NCBI GenBank assembly: GCA_000827495.1
Contig: KN817546.1
Coordinates: 124,001 to 188,000, forward strand
Length of the DNA: 64,000 nt
Direction: 5' to 3'
Source of the DNA: Hypholoma sublateritium FD-334 SS-4
Lineage: Eukaryota > Basidiomycota > Agaricomycetes > Agaricales > Strophariaceae
Below are positions 1-10,860 of the stretch, piece by piece (within the stretch, counting starts at the first letter, position 1; the number at the start of each line of letters is the position of its first letter). The notes under the pieces are model-generated. The model was given only the letters and a program-made list of their open reading frames with translations, searched no databases and was not told the origin of the DNA. A program made the translations under genes and the position numbers.

Positions 1-1277
1 ACTATCTCATGAACATGATGCTTGTTCCGCCGAAGCAACGTATGCGGATACACCAATTTGATGCCAAAACTCAAGAGGATGCGTTTACTGTCAGCTTAGA
101 GGGACTCAAAGGCGTACGTTCAAAACCTTATCCCTTCTTCCCTTTCGACACACTCCATTTTCTCCCTCGTGGCTGCAATCACATTCCGATCCTTCTATGC
201 AAACGCTTTCCTACCCTTGATTTCAGCTAATCGTATTGCTCCTACAGTGGAACGTCAATGCCCTATTCCTCGAGAGTGCCCAAGCTCGCGAGGATCGGAA
301 AAAGCGGGTTCGTGGTCTATTTTCCCATCCGCGATTGTCGTGGTCTGATTCAAGTCCTCCTTCCTTATTCGATTTATCCTTTATCTACACGCGCCTTGAT
401 ACACATCATTCGGCGGACTGAACAACAGAAGGAACTCAAACGACTTGCGAAACTGCAAATACACCCTGGTGGTGCGGTGGCCAATCCTATGGCGTCGGGC
501 GTGACGCCAACAACAGCCGCAGCGACGCACCAACCGATGAATGCAACACCGCTCGTTGCACAACCGCAACCCGTCCACGCTCCTCTACCGGGAGCATTCG
601 CGAACGCTCGGAAGATGACTGGAGGCGGTACGCCAAAGCCATCAGCCGGAACGCCTCGGCCCTCGTCAAGAGCAATGAATACTACTCCTGGCCTATCTAA
701 TACAGCCACTCCGTCAGCGGGTCCGCCAGCGGGTCAGCCAGGGACGGCTGGGAATTTAAGCGGCGTGCCACGCCCAGGAGTTGCCAGGCCAAGGTCAGCG
801 GTCCCGCGGCCGGGCTCAACGGTTCCGCGGCCTGGATCGGCGGTGTCTGCAAACAAGCAAGCCAGTGCGGGTCTGCAACAGCAGCGTACTGGCACGCCAG
901 CTGGCGCGCGGCCCAGCACACCCATGGACGTGGACTCGGGGCAGCGGGGGAAAAAGAGAGAACGCGACGACAGCCTCCCGAATGGTGGAGCGCATGCACA
1001 TGGGAACCCGCATGCTGCGAACAATGGGCTACCGAACGGAAATGGGTACGCAAATGGTACGCCGAACGGAGGGATGCCGCCCAGGCCGGGCATCATGAAT
1101 GCGAAAGCGGGCACGGGGAACATTCGGCCACGGCCTATCAAGAAGCAGAGGATGGTAAGTTCAATGCTCTTCGATTGTGCCATTTCTGAGAGCCTTTCTG
1201 TCGGATAGGATATGCAGGGACAGGCACGCGACGCGACGCAACCTGTCCAGCAGCAACCGACTCCTCAAGGTGTATAA
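1..1277 (+). CDS. C-terminal part of an unrecognised low-complexity protein (probably 5'-partial)
   Basis: Four exons join in phase: up to 113, 248-307, 429-1154 and 1209-1277, stopping at TAA 1275-1277. The first ATG is at 9, but the frame is open to the window edge (Tyr-Leu precede it), so it is probably internal. The first two exons encode a charged, ordered-looking stretch ending in a basic run (REDRKKR|KELKRLAKLQ). The rest is low complexity, rich in Pro, Gly, Ala, Thr and Asn, with repeated VPRPG units near 760-845 and basic patches (GKKRERDD, RPRPIKKQR) that look like nuclear localisation signals. The composition suggests a nuclear regulatory or chromatin-associated protein, but I do not recognise the family and assign no function. 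A search with the ordered first two exons would be the useful test. Confidence 0.65.
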
Positions 1278-1471
1278 ACATCGCATCCGCGCATCAAGAG
1301 ACTCACTTCCTCCAATTCCACCTTCCGGAAGATTGCTACCAATTCGAAAGAAAATATGCATGTGTAGAGGACGAAAAGGTCGCTTTTCTTGGTGACAACC
1401 CTTTTGGTTGTTGAATGCGAGCTTCCATGACGCAAATGAAACGAAATATACAACATGTTCATGATATGTTG

Positions 1472-1828
1472 TTACGCTCGACCTCCATGACCACCTATGA
1501 TGTTCCTCGTATGCGGCATTGAATCCCATATCGCCGAAAGCATGAACATGCCAAATATCCTTGGACGGTTAGCTGTGACTCCATGTCGGAATGATTTCTG
1601 GTATCGACCTGGTCGAGCTGATGGAAACAATGGCATATCTGGTAAGAGATGATCGTCGTCATCCTCACTTGATAGTGGGAACGCCCTACCCCAAATTTGC
1701 AACAACGAGCCCATCATAGTCACCCATGATACTTGGTCCAGATCTTCCTCCCACCGAAGCGCTTGGTCTATCATTTCCGGATCCACGAAATTCTTATCAC
1801 CATCATTGCCTACATATTTCTTCAACAT
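1472..1828 (-). CDS. small hypothetical protein
   Basis: An uninterrupted ATG-to-stop frame of 118 codons. The product has an acidic middle (SEDDDDH) and several Trp and aromatic residues (ALRWEEDL, LLQIWGRAF, LSAIWDSM). The composition looks coding rather than random, and no competing gene lies opposite. The ATG context is weak (T at -3), so the true protein could include an upstream exon. It lies convergent with the gene ending at 1277. I recognise no domain; it may be a real orphan or chance. Confidence 0.35.
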   Translation of the reverse strand: MLKKYVGNDGDKNFVDPEMIDQALRWEEDLDQVSWVTMMGSLLQIWGRAFPLSSEDDDDHLLPDMPLFPSARPGRYQKSFRHGVTANRPRIFGMFMLSAIWDSMPHTRNIIGGHGGRA

Positions 1829-2492
1829 ACATTACCTTTCTCGCGTCTTTTCCAGAGTATTCGTACCGATTTTCTCCGTTGTTCTTGATCACCTGCCAAC
1901 TTTCTTGCCGCCATCCACCTCCCATCTTTCGCCCACCTTCTATCTTTGCCCCGCCACACTTGTAGCGTGCTCTTCATTTTCTTTATTCATATTTTTGGTT
2001 CCGTTCCTGCTCTTTCACTCCATCTGCTCGCATCCAATACAGTACTACATCAATCCATATTCATTCATACTCATTGACAATCAACAGTCGACTGCTGCTT
2101 TCGCGATGTCGTTTCCCTGCGGTCTCCGGGTTTGATTGTGCAGGTTTGATTGTGGATAGTTTGTGTAAGTGGGTCAACATTGCGAATGAATTTCTGCAAG
2201 TACAATGCACACGAACAGTCCTAATAAGAAGTATTGGCGAAAGACCATAGACTTTGACCAACTTCACAAGGCAAACGAGCAGTCCCTGTTTCTGAATGGT
2301 CAAGGCCAGCGGGACTAACGGCCCGCGATACACCGCCGCTTCGCTTGCATGCGAACGTGAGCTTGCCAGTGACTCGAACGTTAAACCTTAACGTTTAACA
2401 TCAACAACGATGCGACTCCTATTCATAGTGAAGCTTGGAGACTTGTGACAATCTCTCTCTCCGCGAAATCTGCGCCTAAACTGTCGCCTTTC
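1829..2492. other. intergenic region upstream of NPR3
   Basis: Pyrimidine-rich around 1840-2060 (long CT/TTC-rich tracts) and then mixed sequence. The pair CGTTAAACCTTAACG at about 2377-2395 is a short inverted repeat. Small ORFs here look random. It presumably holds the promoter and 5'UTR of the gene starting at 2493. Confidence 0.4.
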
Positions 2493-5065
2493 ATGGCAGA
2501 AACACTTCTCGCACTTCTCTTGCTTACAACCTCCGCCAAAGGGTCGAGTCTGGTGTTCAGGTGGCCAGAATCTCCTGCTCCTTCACCGAGGCTAAGCCGT
2601 CCGCGACCCGACTCATCACTGGCATTATCATCTTTGGACAATCCCTGGAGAGCATCTCACTCTCAAGAAGCCTTGGAAAAAGCTGAAATCCTGCCCAAGC
2701 ATGATTACGGGCACGATCCGACCTATAATTGGCAGCGAGTCCCTAATGTGACGAGGGACAGGTCGTCGTCGTTAAATCACTCGGCTCATATTCATGGATC
2801 TGGACGTGGCACGCCTACAGGAGAGAGGTCCTATAACTTTGACAACGCAGCTTCCCCCAGCGAATATGACTATATTTTCGGCTTCAAAGAGGTACCCCTC
2901 GTGAAAATTCTCTGCGCTCATAGAGAGATGTGTCACTCGAAATTCGAACTAGTAATCGATGATCTGGTGTTCATCGGTCATCCGGTTTGTGCTGAAGTCG
3001 ACGGTGAATGGAGATTCAGGCCGGAAAAGATCAAAACAGGCTCGAAGCCTGGAGAAGAAAGTGAGGCAGGAAAGCCAGTACCAGAAGAATGGCATTCAAG
3101 TCCGAGTCCTTCGTCGTCTGAAGATACTTTTGCTAAAAGCACACTTCAAAGCTTCCACCTAGTCCTGGTTCTCGACCTTCCAGATCCATCGTCTTCGGCG
3201 TCTGGAAACCTCACGAAGTATTTTAACATACTGTATGAACAAATTGCATTTACTCTCACGGCAGTGTTATATCAAGAGCAAGTTTTATCACATTTCGTCG
3301 AAAGGGAATGTGATATTCTTCTCGCTTTGAAGGAGACTAGTCTCAGTAAAGGTCCGTGTTGCTTTGGTCGATTTAACAAGAAAGGAGGTTATAACATTAG
3401 TGCTACCAAATCCTAGGTCTACCTTTCTCGAAGTATACCTCACAGGCACTCGAGACATCTTCTATTGCCGCAGCAATGAAGACGATCTATGAAGCTATCA
3501 AATCGTCTGATTTGGCATATGTCACGATCAACTACCTCCCTCTACAACTTCAACTTCCCCCGCACATCGACACACTACTGCATAGCCAAGACGATCAACG
3601 AGCTGATTTCATGGACCCATACGATGACGACTCAAATCTAGTATGGGGACAAAGCATGTCCCTTGGCTGGAAACTGCCCACAATGGCACCTTGGAAAGCG
3701 TTGGTTCTTCTAGATGACGATAGTGAGATGGACCCATACACTGCACTGCGTGGTCCGCAAACTAGTGCGGAAGACCGTACACTTGCAGAGGGTATAATCC
3801 AGTTTCTTGAAACTGCATCCGTCAAGCTATCGTATGTGCATCCGTTCATTCAAGTCGACTAAAATCAGCTCATATTTTTCCATTCTCGAGATTATCTGAA
3901 ATGGCCAACATGTTGGATTGGGACCTGGAATCTCAGGTATATCCTATCGTCCGGTGGCTTGTGCTTCATCGACGGGCAAGAATAGTGGACGTTGTTCATG
4001 CTGGGTTAAAAACGGTCTTTGCCCTTCCTCCCAAATTTGATGAACCGTGAGGCACATCATCATTATTCAATAATGCCTTCGTACTGATTACGAAGTTGAA
4101 AGACTGTCAGTACTGACGACCAAATTCAAAGAAGCCTTCCCGCACAGCATTATACCACCACTTCCAAGACTTTTAGCTTTAATATCAGCATCAACCTCCA
4201 AGCAAAGTGATAACCACTTCTTTGCATCCGTTGTCAAATTAAAAGATCACATTGCCATGTACCATGATGTCGTACATTGGATGCTCAAGAGGAACATGCT
4301 CATAACTTTGCATCTTCGAATCCGCATCGTTGTTACGCAGGATCTCAAATTTCGAGTCAAAAACGAGAGGGAGTTGTACATGGCTCAAAGATCTGCTTTG
4401 GGCCAGACTCCAAGCTCGCACAACTCAAGCTCGCACAAAGGAAAGGCACCTATTGTGGACACAGACAAGTTATCGCTATCTGCTGCAGGGTCGGCAAAAT
4501 ATCCCTCACTTTTATTCAGCCCAAAAACTGCGCAACAAATTTCTCGACGTGTTTCTTCAATTGACTCTGAGAAAAGTGGAATCAGTGAACTAGATTTTTA
4601 CGCCGCAGAACAGCAACAACTCCAGCAACCACGACATCAAGCCATGCTCTCTGATAGCAGCAACTCGGAAATCGATGAAGATGACTCCGGATGGGACACG
4701 ACCGAAGATCATTTGTGGCCAAGTGTTATCACCGATCCCGGCAAAGCAACACCGATGCAAAGACGTTGGCTGTCAGCCATGTCAGAGGGGAAGGATCCTG
4801 TCATCGCAAAGCGATTTGAGCAGTGAGTCTCCACGCAAATCTGTCTGTAACGTCGTATAATTGTGAAATCGCAGGATTAACCAATACTTTGACGGAAAGA
4901 GGTCAGACGACGAAATCCTTCACCGCGCGGAGATCACAAAGAAGCAGCTCCGCGAAGTCCTTCACGACTACGAAGAATATGTAAGCTCTCTCGCAAAATG
5001 GGTGACCATTAAATCGCTGATATGGAGTTTCTGCGCAGCTAGAGACCTTCTTGCACCCATCCTAA
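2493..5065 (+). CDS. NPR3: Npr3, nitrogen permease regulator 3 (GATOR1/SEACIT subunit)
   Basis: Npr3 works with Npr2 and Iml1 in the SEACIT/GATOR1 complex at the vacuole, the GTPase-activating complex that turns TORC1 down when amino acids or nitrogen are scarce. The start is ATG 2493 (MAETLLALLLLTTSAKGSSL), which matches the family's N-terminus (MAExLLAVLLVTSSAKGS) and its following RWP motif. A longer frame upstream has no ATG. Six exons join in phase: introns lie near 3353-3418, 3834-3898, 4048-4090, 4827-4875 and 4981-5038. Family landmarks follow in order: the FGFxxVPLVKILCAHREMCHSKFEL longin-like region, EMANMLDWDLESQVYPIVRWLVLHR, VVKLKDHIAMYHDVVHWMLKRNML, then a Ser/acid-rich linker. 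The helical C-terminus is RINQYFDGKRSDDEILHRAE..LHDYEEYLETFLHPS. The 3' end is only about 60 bp from the convergent epimerase gene. Confidence 0.93.
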
Positions 5066-5124
5066 TGACATGTCTAGTACATGCGGGGTGTGTAATATAC
5101 GTTTTGATTTCACCTACTGACTAT

Positions 5125-6107
5125 TTAGAGCGTAAGCGATTCGTCTTTTGTGCATGATATTAATCGGTCTTTGTGCTGCCAACCCAACAACTTAGCTGCT
5201 TTAGAGCAATCGAAAAGGCCCCGCATCCCAGCTAGATCCTCCTCATTTTTTATGGGCACGTCAGGCCAATAAATGCCTATAACGGACAATGTATCTTGGT
5301 CGCATGCCGTTTCTGGACTTGCTATGAAGAATCGTTCGTGTCCTGACCACTTATCGCTGTCGCCCACGGCCAACAGGAAAGCATGCGCTCCTGAATCCTC
5401 TTGAACATAGCCCCAAAGGTCCTTGCAACGTTGGCCGGGTTCCCCAGGTCGAAGTGCATACTCTTTGTCCGGGACAGACCAATGAAGCCGCAGGCTAGCG
5501 ACTCGCATGGTATTATATCGTCGCACAATGCTGTCGGCTTGTATTTCGCACATGCTGGAGAAGATGTAAGTAAGTGCGCATGATCGTCCGCATATACTCA
5601 CACTTTTGATAGACCGTATGGTTCGTCAGGTTCGCAGGGATGGTTCTCGTCGATCGGGAAATAGTGGAATCGATTATTCTTGCTGAACACCATGGTGATC
5701 ACGTTGACGGATGATGCTTGGGCGACGCGGTTAATTCCCAATTCGCCACACGCGCGCAAGATATTCCAAGAAATGACAACATTGCTCGCAAAAAATGTCA
5801 GCTCACTTTTCTGCGAAAGGTACATGACGAAATACCTATTGTGCGTAATTACTTTATAATCCACTGGAGAGGGGAGTCCAGCAAGGTTGATGACTGCATC
5901 GCGGCCCTCCAGTAAGCCGAGCACTGTGTCGAAGTCTTGAAGATCGGCCCTCTTGAAGATATATTGGGATGTATTGAGCCATGGGCATTCCTTGGGGCAG
6001 GAAAGATCCGCCATGTCAATTCCTAGAACTTCGTGACCATGTTCGAGTGCCAGTTTCACGACGCGGCGCCCGACTCTGCCGTTACATCCCGCCACAACCA
6101 GCTTCAT
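5125..6107 (-). CDS. NAD-dependent epimerase/dehydratase (extended SDR family)
   Basis: Short-chain dehydrogenase of the extended type, acting on a sugar nucleotide or related alcohol; the substrate cannot be read from the sequence. The N-terminus MKLVVAGCNGRVGRRVV carries the glycine-rich Rossmann loop (GxxGxxG), followed by an acidic residue in the next strand (GIDMAD) that fits NAD(H) preference. NLAG and SSVNV are the usual SDR strands, and YGLSK supplies the catalytic YxxxK. Two introns join in phase: one near 5763-5816 (reading THNSNVVISWNILRACGELG across it) and one just after YGLSK. ATG 6107 is preceded by a TATA-like TATAAATA about 85 nt upstream on this strand. The C-terminal half fits the family (GYVQEDSGAHAFLLA, ERFFIASPET, KAAKLLGW). 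The length, about 280 residues, is usual. Confidence 0.85.
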
Positions 6108-6191
6108 TGTAGCCTGAGTTATAGTTCGAATATATGGAGGGAAAAAACGAAGGGAAATAGGTAGTGGTATGAACCAAGGTAGCCGGGCTTG

Positions 6192-6199
6192 TATTTATA
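6192..6199 (-). promoter_or_regulatory. TATA-like element of the epimerase gene
   Basis: TATAAATA on the minus strand, about 85 nt upstream of ATG 6107. Placement fits a core promoter. Confidence 0.45.
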
Positions 6200-6456
6200 G
6201 CAATGCCGTTGCAAGAATCTCGGAGAGAGAAGGTCAAGAGTGTTATCCTGGTTTCTGGTCACGCAGCCTTCTTGGTTCTTGTTATTGAATTGCTTTTAAC
6301 GCGGTTCCAGATCTAGATGATGCGGTGCATCTTCCTAGTTTCTGACCACCACGATTGTTGTGCCTGCTGACTTTCCCAAGTGCGTCGCAAGTTCGATCGT
6401 CCATGTGTTATTCTAGACGTTGTGATTTCTCTCATGGGATAACTTGAGTCGTCTGG

Positions 6457-6466
6457 TATATATAAG
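6457..6466 (+). promoter_or_regulatory. TATA-like element ahead of the WD40 gene
   Basis: TATATATAAG about 280 nt upstream of ATG 6743. This distance leaves room for a long or spliced 5'UTR. Confidence 0.3.
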
Positions 6467-6742
6467 TCATTAGCGCTCTGTCAGTAAATTGACTGTGAAG
6501 GTAAGTAGAATCTTGGCCCAATGGCAGCTTGCTTTGAAATTTGGGCTGGTCCGAGCCAGATTGTTTTGTTTTTTTGACTTTTACCTTCAAGGAAATATCT
6601 CGGTAAAATCTCGCGACATGCATGACTGAATTAGGCTACTAACCTGAGCAAGGCACAGCGTACGATAGCTATCCTTAGCTATCCTCTCTCACCATCGTCC
6701 TTTCTCTGGCCTTGCAGTTCGCAGACCTTTGTTTTAAACACC

Positions 6743-8975
6743 ATGAGTACCTTCAAGGAGCGCATAGAAGAACTGGTCGAAATCATCGAAGAATGTGTAC
6801 AAGACTACAATGAAAATCCACCATATAGCCAAGTCGAGGAAGACAAGTTTTGTCAAGAAGGCCTTATAGAACCTCTCAACCAAATGGCAGACATTTTGCG
6901 CGAAGCGGAAACCTCTGGGTACCCGAAGTTGGCTGGGTTGATCGCCCAAATGGACAGTATCTTCAACAGGACGCTCAATTGGGCGCATGGTGATTCTGCA
7001 GGCCTCGACAATTACGACGATGAAGGCGGAGGCGAGGACGAAGACGATGGAGATGACGCTGATGCGAGTGGGCCCTACAGCGAATCTTGCATGCCATCAT
7101 TCGCGCATGGCACTGGAACGGCGTCCCTTCTTAAAGATCCAAGAAGGCCGGAGAACAGTGTGTTTCCTGCTTTTTCCGTTGTAATGATTAATGGCTTTCT
7201 CAGCCCATGGTTTTGTAGGAAATGATGCTTCCACACTTGCACATGTTCGCAGACCTGTTCGCTGATGGAGGTTCGTTTTCTAGATCCTAACGGGGCTCAT
7301 ATATTGATTGAGAAGTACAGTAGACGTAGAGTCATTGAAGGCCAAGTTGCTGCAAGGCGTCAAGACCACTGCTCCCTGGAGGAAGACTTTACAACTGCAC
7401 CCTCTTTCTACGCCCTGCTCTCGGTTTCTAGACGATATACCCGAGTGGACTGCCACGGACCAAAACCAATACGCAACTTCTGTCGTCCAGGCCCGCTGCG
7501 AAGTCGCTTCTCGTGGAATTTGCTTTCCGTCCGACATGCGCCTTTCCCCCGCCGGCAATATTCTGGCGGTTTCTTCAATGGGCGGTTGGAAAAATCGCGT
7601 TCCCTATCTCCACTATTACCTTCCCACTGAAGAGACAGGCGCCGGTTCTATAAACAGTAATGCCATCAAAGTTGATTTAATGTCGGGACTAAGGGAGATG
7701 CTGATCGACGACGAAAGAAGACTGCTCTTCGCCTCAGATTGGGATCGCGTCAGGTCTTACAGATGCAAGGAGCCGAACGTCCCCCGAGATGAACCTGCAG
7801 GCCGGGCTCTTCGTGTTCATACGTTGAGCTCAAAAGGATATTCCGGACCATTAGCTGGCGTCTGGCAAAGGCCGGAAAAGGAAAAGTTGCGATCTGGGAC
7901 TTGGATTCTCTTCAAACTCACGGGATAACGGGAAAGGACTTCATGGGAGATGCACTCTCCGAATCTGAAATGATGGACACATGGCGAGATGATCCAGAGA
8001 ATATAGAACGATCTAAGGGCAGCGAAGCGACCACCGTTATAGACAGACTTACCGTCCATCGACGGTAAAACCACAAACAATCTTTTTGAAGTCGAAAAAT
8101 GGCATCAACATCCGTCTCAGGCAAGCACCTGGATCTGTTCCACGGACCGAAAATCCAAAAACTATCTCTGTCACGCCCTGGATTTTGAAGCTGGGGGTAA
8201 AACGGTTGCGCGATACCTTGGCCATGGTGATAGCATCAACGATTTCTCTATGAGCCCGGGTGATCCCAACGTGTTTTTGACCTCCTGTTCCGACGGCCAT
8301 GCTCGACTGTACGATGTCAGACACCCGCTTCCTACAATGACTTTGGCAACAGCCTATCCACTAGAAGCAGGACCCACGGCCGTCCTTGCCCACCCAGATG
8401 GTATTCCATGTAAGCTGAACTTCACATCTTCGACTCAACAATTGAAGCACTAATTGTGTTTCAGTCGTATTTACAGGTGCTCAGGAAGGCGAACATATTA
8501 AAGTGTGGGATGTGCGCGCTCGCGCTTTCATATATGAGCTTGCTACGGGAAACAACTGTGTGGAATCGATGGCATGGGATGTCAACAGCAACAGCTTATA
8601 TGCTGCAACTTCATGCCCGAATATCGCGTACAATGGGGCACACGAGAACTACCGCGTAGCTCGAATTCCTAAAATCAATGTGGCAGAAGAAAGCGACGGG
8701 AATGACCCAGAAGAGGACATCAACGCAGAAGACGAAATTGAAGAAGAAGACGAAAGTTTGTGCTGGCCGCAGCGTGCACACCAGGCTGAAAACCACTTCG
8801 GTCATGTTTTTGATGCCGGGGAGCACAGACTTTGTGGGTTATTTGTTCGTCGATGGCTGAAATATTTATCAAGGAATTTGCAGATAAATATTCATTCAAG
8901 CTGGATCCAAACCCAGATATATTGCCTAACTATGGATCAGCAAGGGTGAATCGGAGAGGAAGCTCTTGGAATTGA
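6743..8975 (+). pseudogene. WD40-repeat protein with two apparent frame breaks (pseudogene or assembly error)
   Basis: A basidiomycete WD40 family protein with N-terminal helical and acidic segments, propeller strands, then an acidic linker and a CWPxRAxxxENxFGxxxDAGEHRLY C-terminus. Normal introns can be spliced in phase: near 7160-7219 (ENS|EMMLPHLHMF), 7271-7320 (FADG|VDVESLKAK), 8412-8463 (HPDGIPF|VFTGAQEGEHIKVWDV) and 8832-8890 (GEHRLY|KYSFKLDPNPDILP). Two places cannot be repaired by an intron. Near 7850-7862 the frame leaves GYSGPLA and resumes one frame away as RLAKAGKGKVAIWDLDSL. Near 8055-8063 it leaves VIDRLTVHR and resumes as DGKTTNNLFEVEKW. Reading is otherwise clean to the TGA at 8973-8975. 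Either the gene is recently inactivated, as in a paralogue family, or single-base errors exist. WD repeats such as YLGHGDSINDFSMSPGDPNV and SCSDGHARLYDVR are clear. Confidence 0.75.
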
Positions 8976-9212
8976 CAGGAACAATTAGTATATGTGGGAT
9001 ACCACCCCAATATTCTCGACGTATTTACTTTCCATTTATATGATAACTTGTCTGAGGGAGCTCAGTAGCCCTAAAATCTGGTTAAGGTTAGGGTCATGGC
9101 ACGTAAGATGGACACCCAAGCTTTGCGCAGCGCGAGCAGACTCGTACGACTTACTCACTAGCGACCTATGTCGTTCACATCCATCTTATAACACACAACG
9201 TCGACCATTGAC

Positions 9213-10473
9213 ATGCCGTTCACGTTGGCACATCTCATCCCAGAGATCAACTTGGACAAGTCACGCCAACCTCTCACTCTGGACTCTTTCGCTCGCGAAC
9301 TGCTTCCTTCGCTGCTTTGCTATTATGCTACCGCAGTTCTTGTTATCACTCCCCGCACATTCGCGACTCGCCTTGCTCTGTTACCCATAACATTATGGGC
9401 AACGTTTCGGGCCGCAACTCTTGTCGATGTCGTGGCAGGATGGCCAGATTACGAACGCTTGGTCTACCTCAATCAAGGACTGCTGGTCTGTTTTGTTGTT
9501 CACATTGGTAACAAGTGGATCTGACGTACATATGACGTTCCATAAGCTTATGTCGGTGTCTATCGCCATTCGGGTGTGCATATGGACATTCCAGCAAGAG
9601 CCATATCGTCGCGATAAACCTTCGTCTTCAAAATACGTAGATGCTTTGGACCTCGTCATCAACTTACGTGGAATTGGTTGGTCGTGGTCAACTGGTTTGA
9701 AGCTTCCCGTCGAAACACGAAATACATTATCAAAGCCAGCATTCCTACTATCCACCACGAAATCCTTCCTTTTTTATCTTCTGGCGTTCGATATCTGCCA
9801 TTATGTTGTCCAATCTTTCGGCCCCCAGACAATTGCCTCTGCGCGGGGAGGATCTATCTATGATCCATCTCTCCACCCTTTTATGAGTCTCCTCCGCAAC
9901 TTCATCATCTCTGGGCTTTCAGGCTCGACAGTACACCTTAGCATAACGGCCGCCTACCATTTCTTCACAATAATCGGTGTTCTCCTCGGACAGTCCCCAA
10001 CGGCATGGCCACCGCTTTTCTTCAACCCCTACATTGCAACATCAATCCTTGATTTCTGGGGACGTTGGCATCAGCTATTCCGACACAACTTCATCGAATT
10101 CGGCGGGAAGCCAATGATGTACCTCATTGGCCGAGCTGGTATGATCCTTGGGGCATTCTTCATTTCTGGAGTGCTCCATTACCTTGGACTGTGGGGGATG
10201 GCTCGTGGGAGTGATTTCACAGCAGCCGCTGGCTATTTCATGATGCAGGGTGTTGGCGCCATACTGGAACTCATCTTCCGGTCAGTCGTTGGCACCCGCG
10301 TGAAGGGCTTATTTGGTTGGATCTGGACTTATGTGTGGACCGTTGGCTGGGGAATTTTGATCACCGAGGCATGGAGCCTACGGGGACTAATGGGGAGCAG
10401 GTTTTTCCCCGATGGACAGAGACCTGCGGTTATCATTGCGGAGCAGCTCAGCGGCTTATGGAGAAGTCCTTAA
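9213..10473 (+). CDS. wax synthase-like membrane O-acyltransferase (MBOAT-type)
   Basis: An integral membrane acyltransferase of the wax synthase domain family. Fungal relatives acetylate or acylate terpenoid and meroterpenoid alcohols, or other lipid alcohols, using acyl-CoA. One intron (about 9486-9546) joins LVYLNQGLL to LMSVSIAIRVCIWTF in phase, giving about 400 residues. Family signatures are the LDLVINLRGIGWSW segment, LSITAAYHFFTIIGV and the core FWGRWHQLFRHNFIEFGG, which holds the conserved WHQxFR. Downstream ISGVLHYLGLWGM supplies the His in a membrane helix expected for the active site. Several hydrophobic segments span the length. The gene sits immediately upstream of three methyltransferase paralogues on the same strand, so a shared tailoring role is possible but unproven. 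The substrate is unknown. Confidence 0.85.
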
Positions 10474-10860
10474 TAAACCCACTCATGTACTAATATATCT
10501 GGTTGCTAGCACGCGAATTGATCTTTTGTCCGCAGCCTTTCTTCTTGGAATCATTGGACAGGCGAAGAGTCTCGGAAACAGGATGGCTGGGTTGGCTGAC
10601 TGGGCACAACGAGCACCATTTCAGGTACGTCAAATATTCTACTCTTTTGATATTTCTGGCGAATGAAATCAAATTTCAAAGGTTTTCCATGTTTTATACT
10701 TAACGAACATCGCACACACATATTTTAAGACTCCCATGACGGCCTTCGAATTGCGCCATTGTACCAACTATAGAAAGAGAGTATCGGATGCGTTCCGGAG
10801 TCTCTAGTGAACTATAAAATAGCTGTTTCGTCTTCGTAAATTCTCATACTTAGTATTGCC
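10474..10860. other. intergenic region before the methyltransferase array
   Basis: No convincing gene; two short overlapping frames look random. CTATAAAATA at 10812-10821 is a TATA-like element 40 nt before ATG 10861. Confidence 0.5.
10812..10821 (+). promoter_or_regulatory. TATA-like element of methyltransferase copy 1
   Basis: CTATAAAATA, about 40 nt upstream of ATG 10861. Confidence 0.4.

Larger units (their letters stand above)
6108..6742. other. divergent promoter region between the epimerase and the WD40 gene
   Basis: About 635 bp with no convincing gene. It holds a minus-strand TATA-like element at 6192-6199 and a plus-strand TATATATAAG at 6457-6466. CT-rich sequence near 6660-6720 precedes ATG 6743. 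A 63-codon minus frame at 6432-6623 looks random. Confidence 0.5.

Noticed and set aside
6743..8975. Treating the frame breaks in the WD40 gene as programmed frameshifts
   Set aside because: No slippery sequence is visible at either site, and two independent shifts fit decay or error better.
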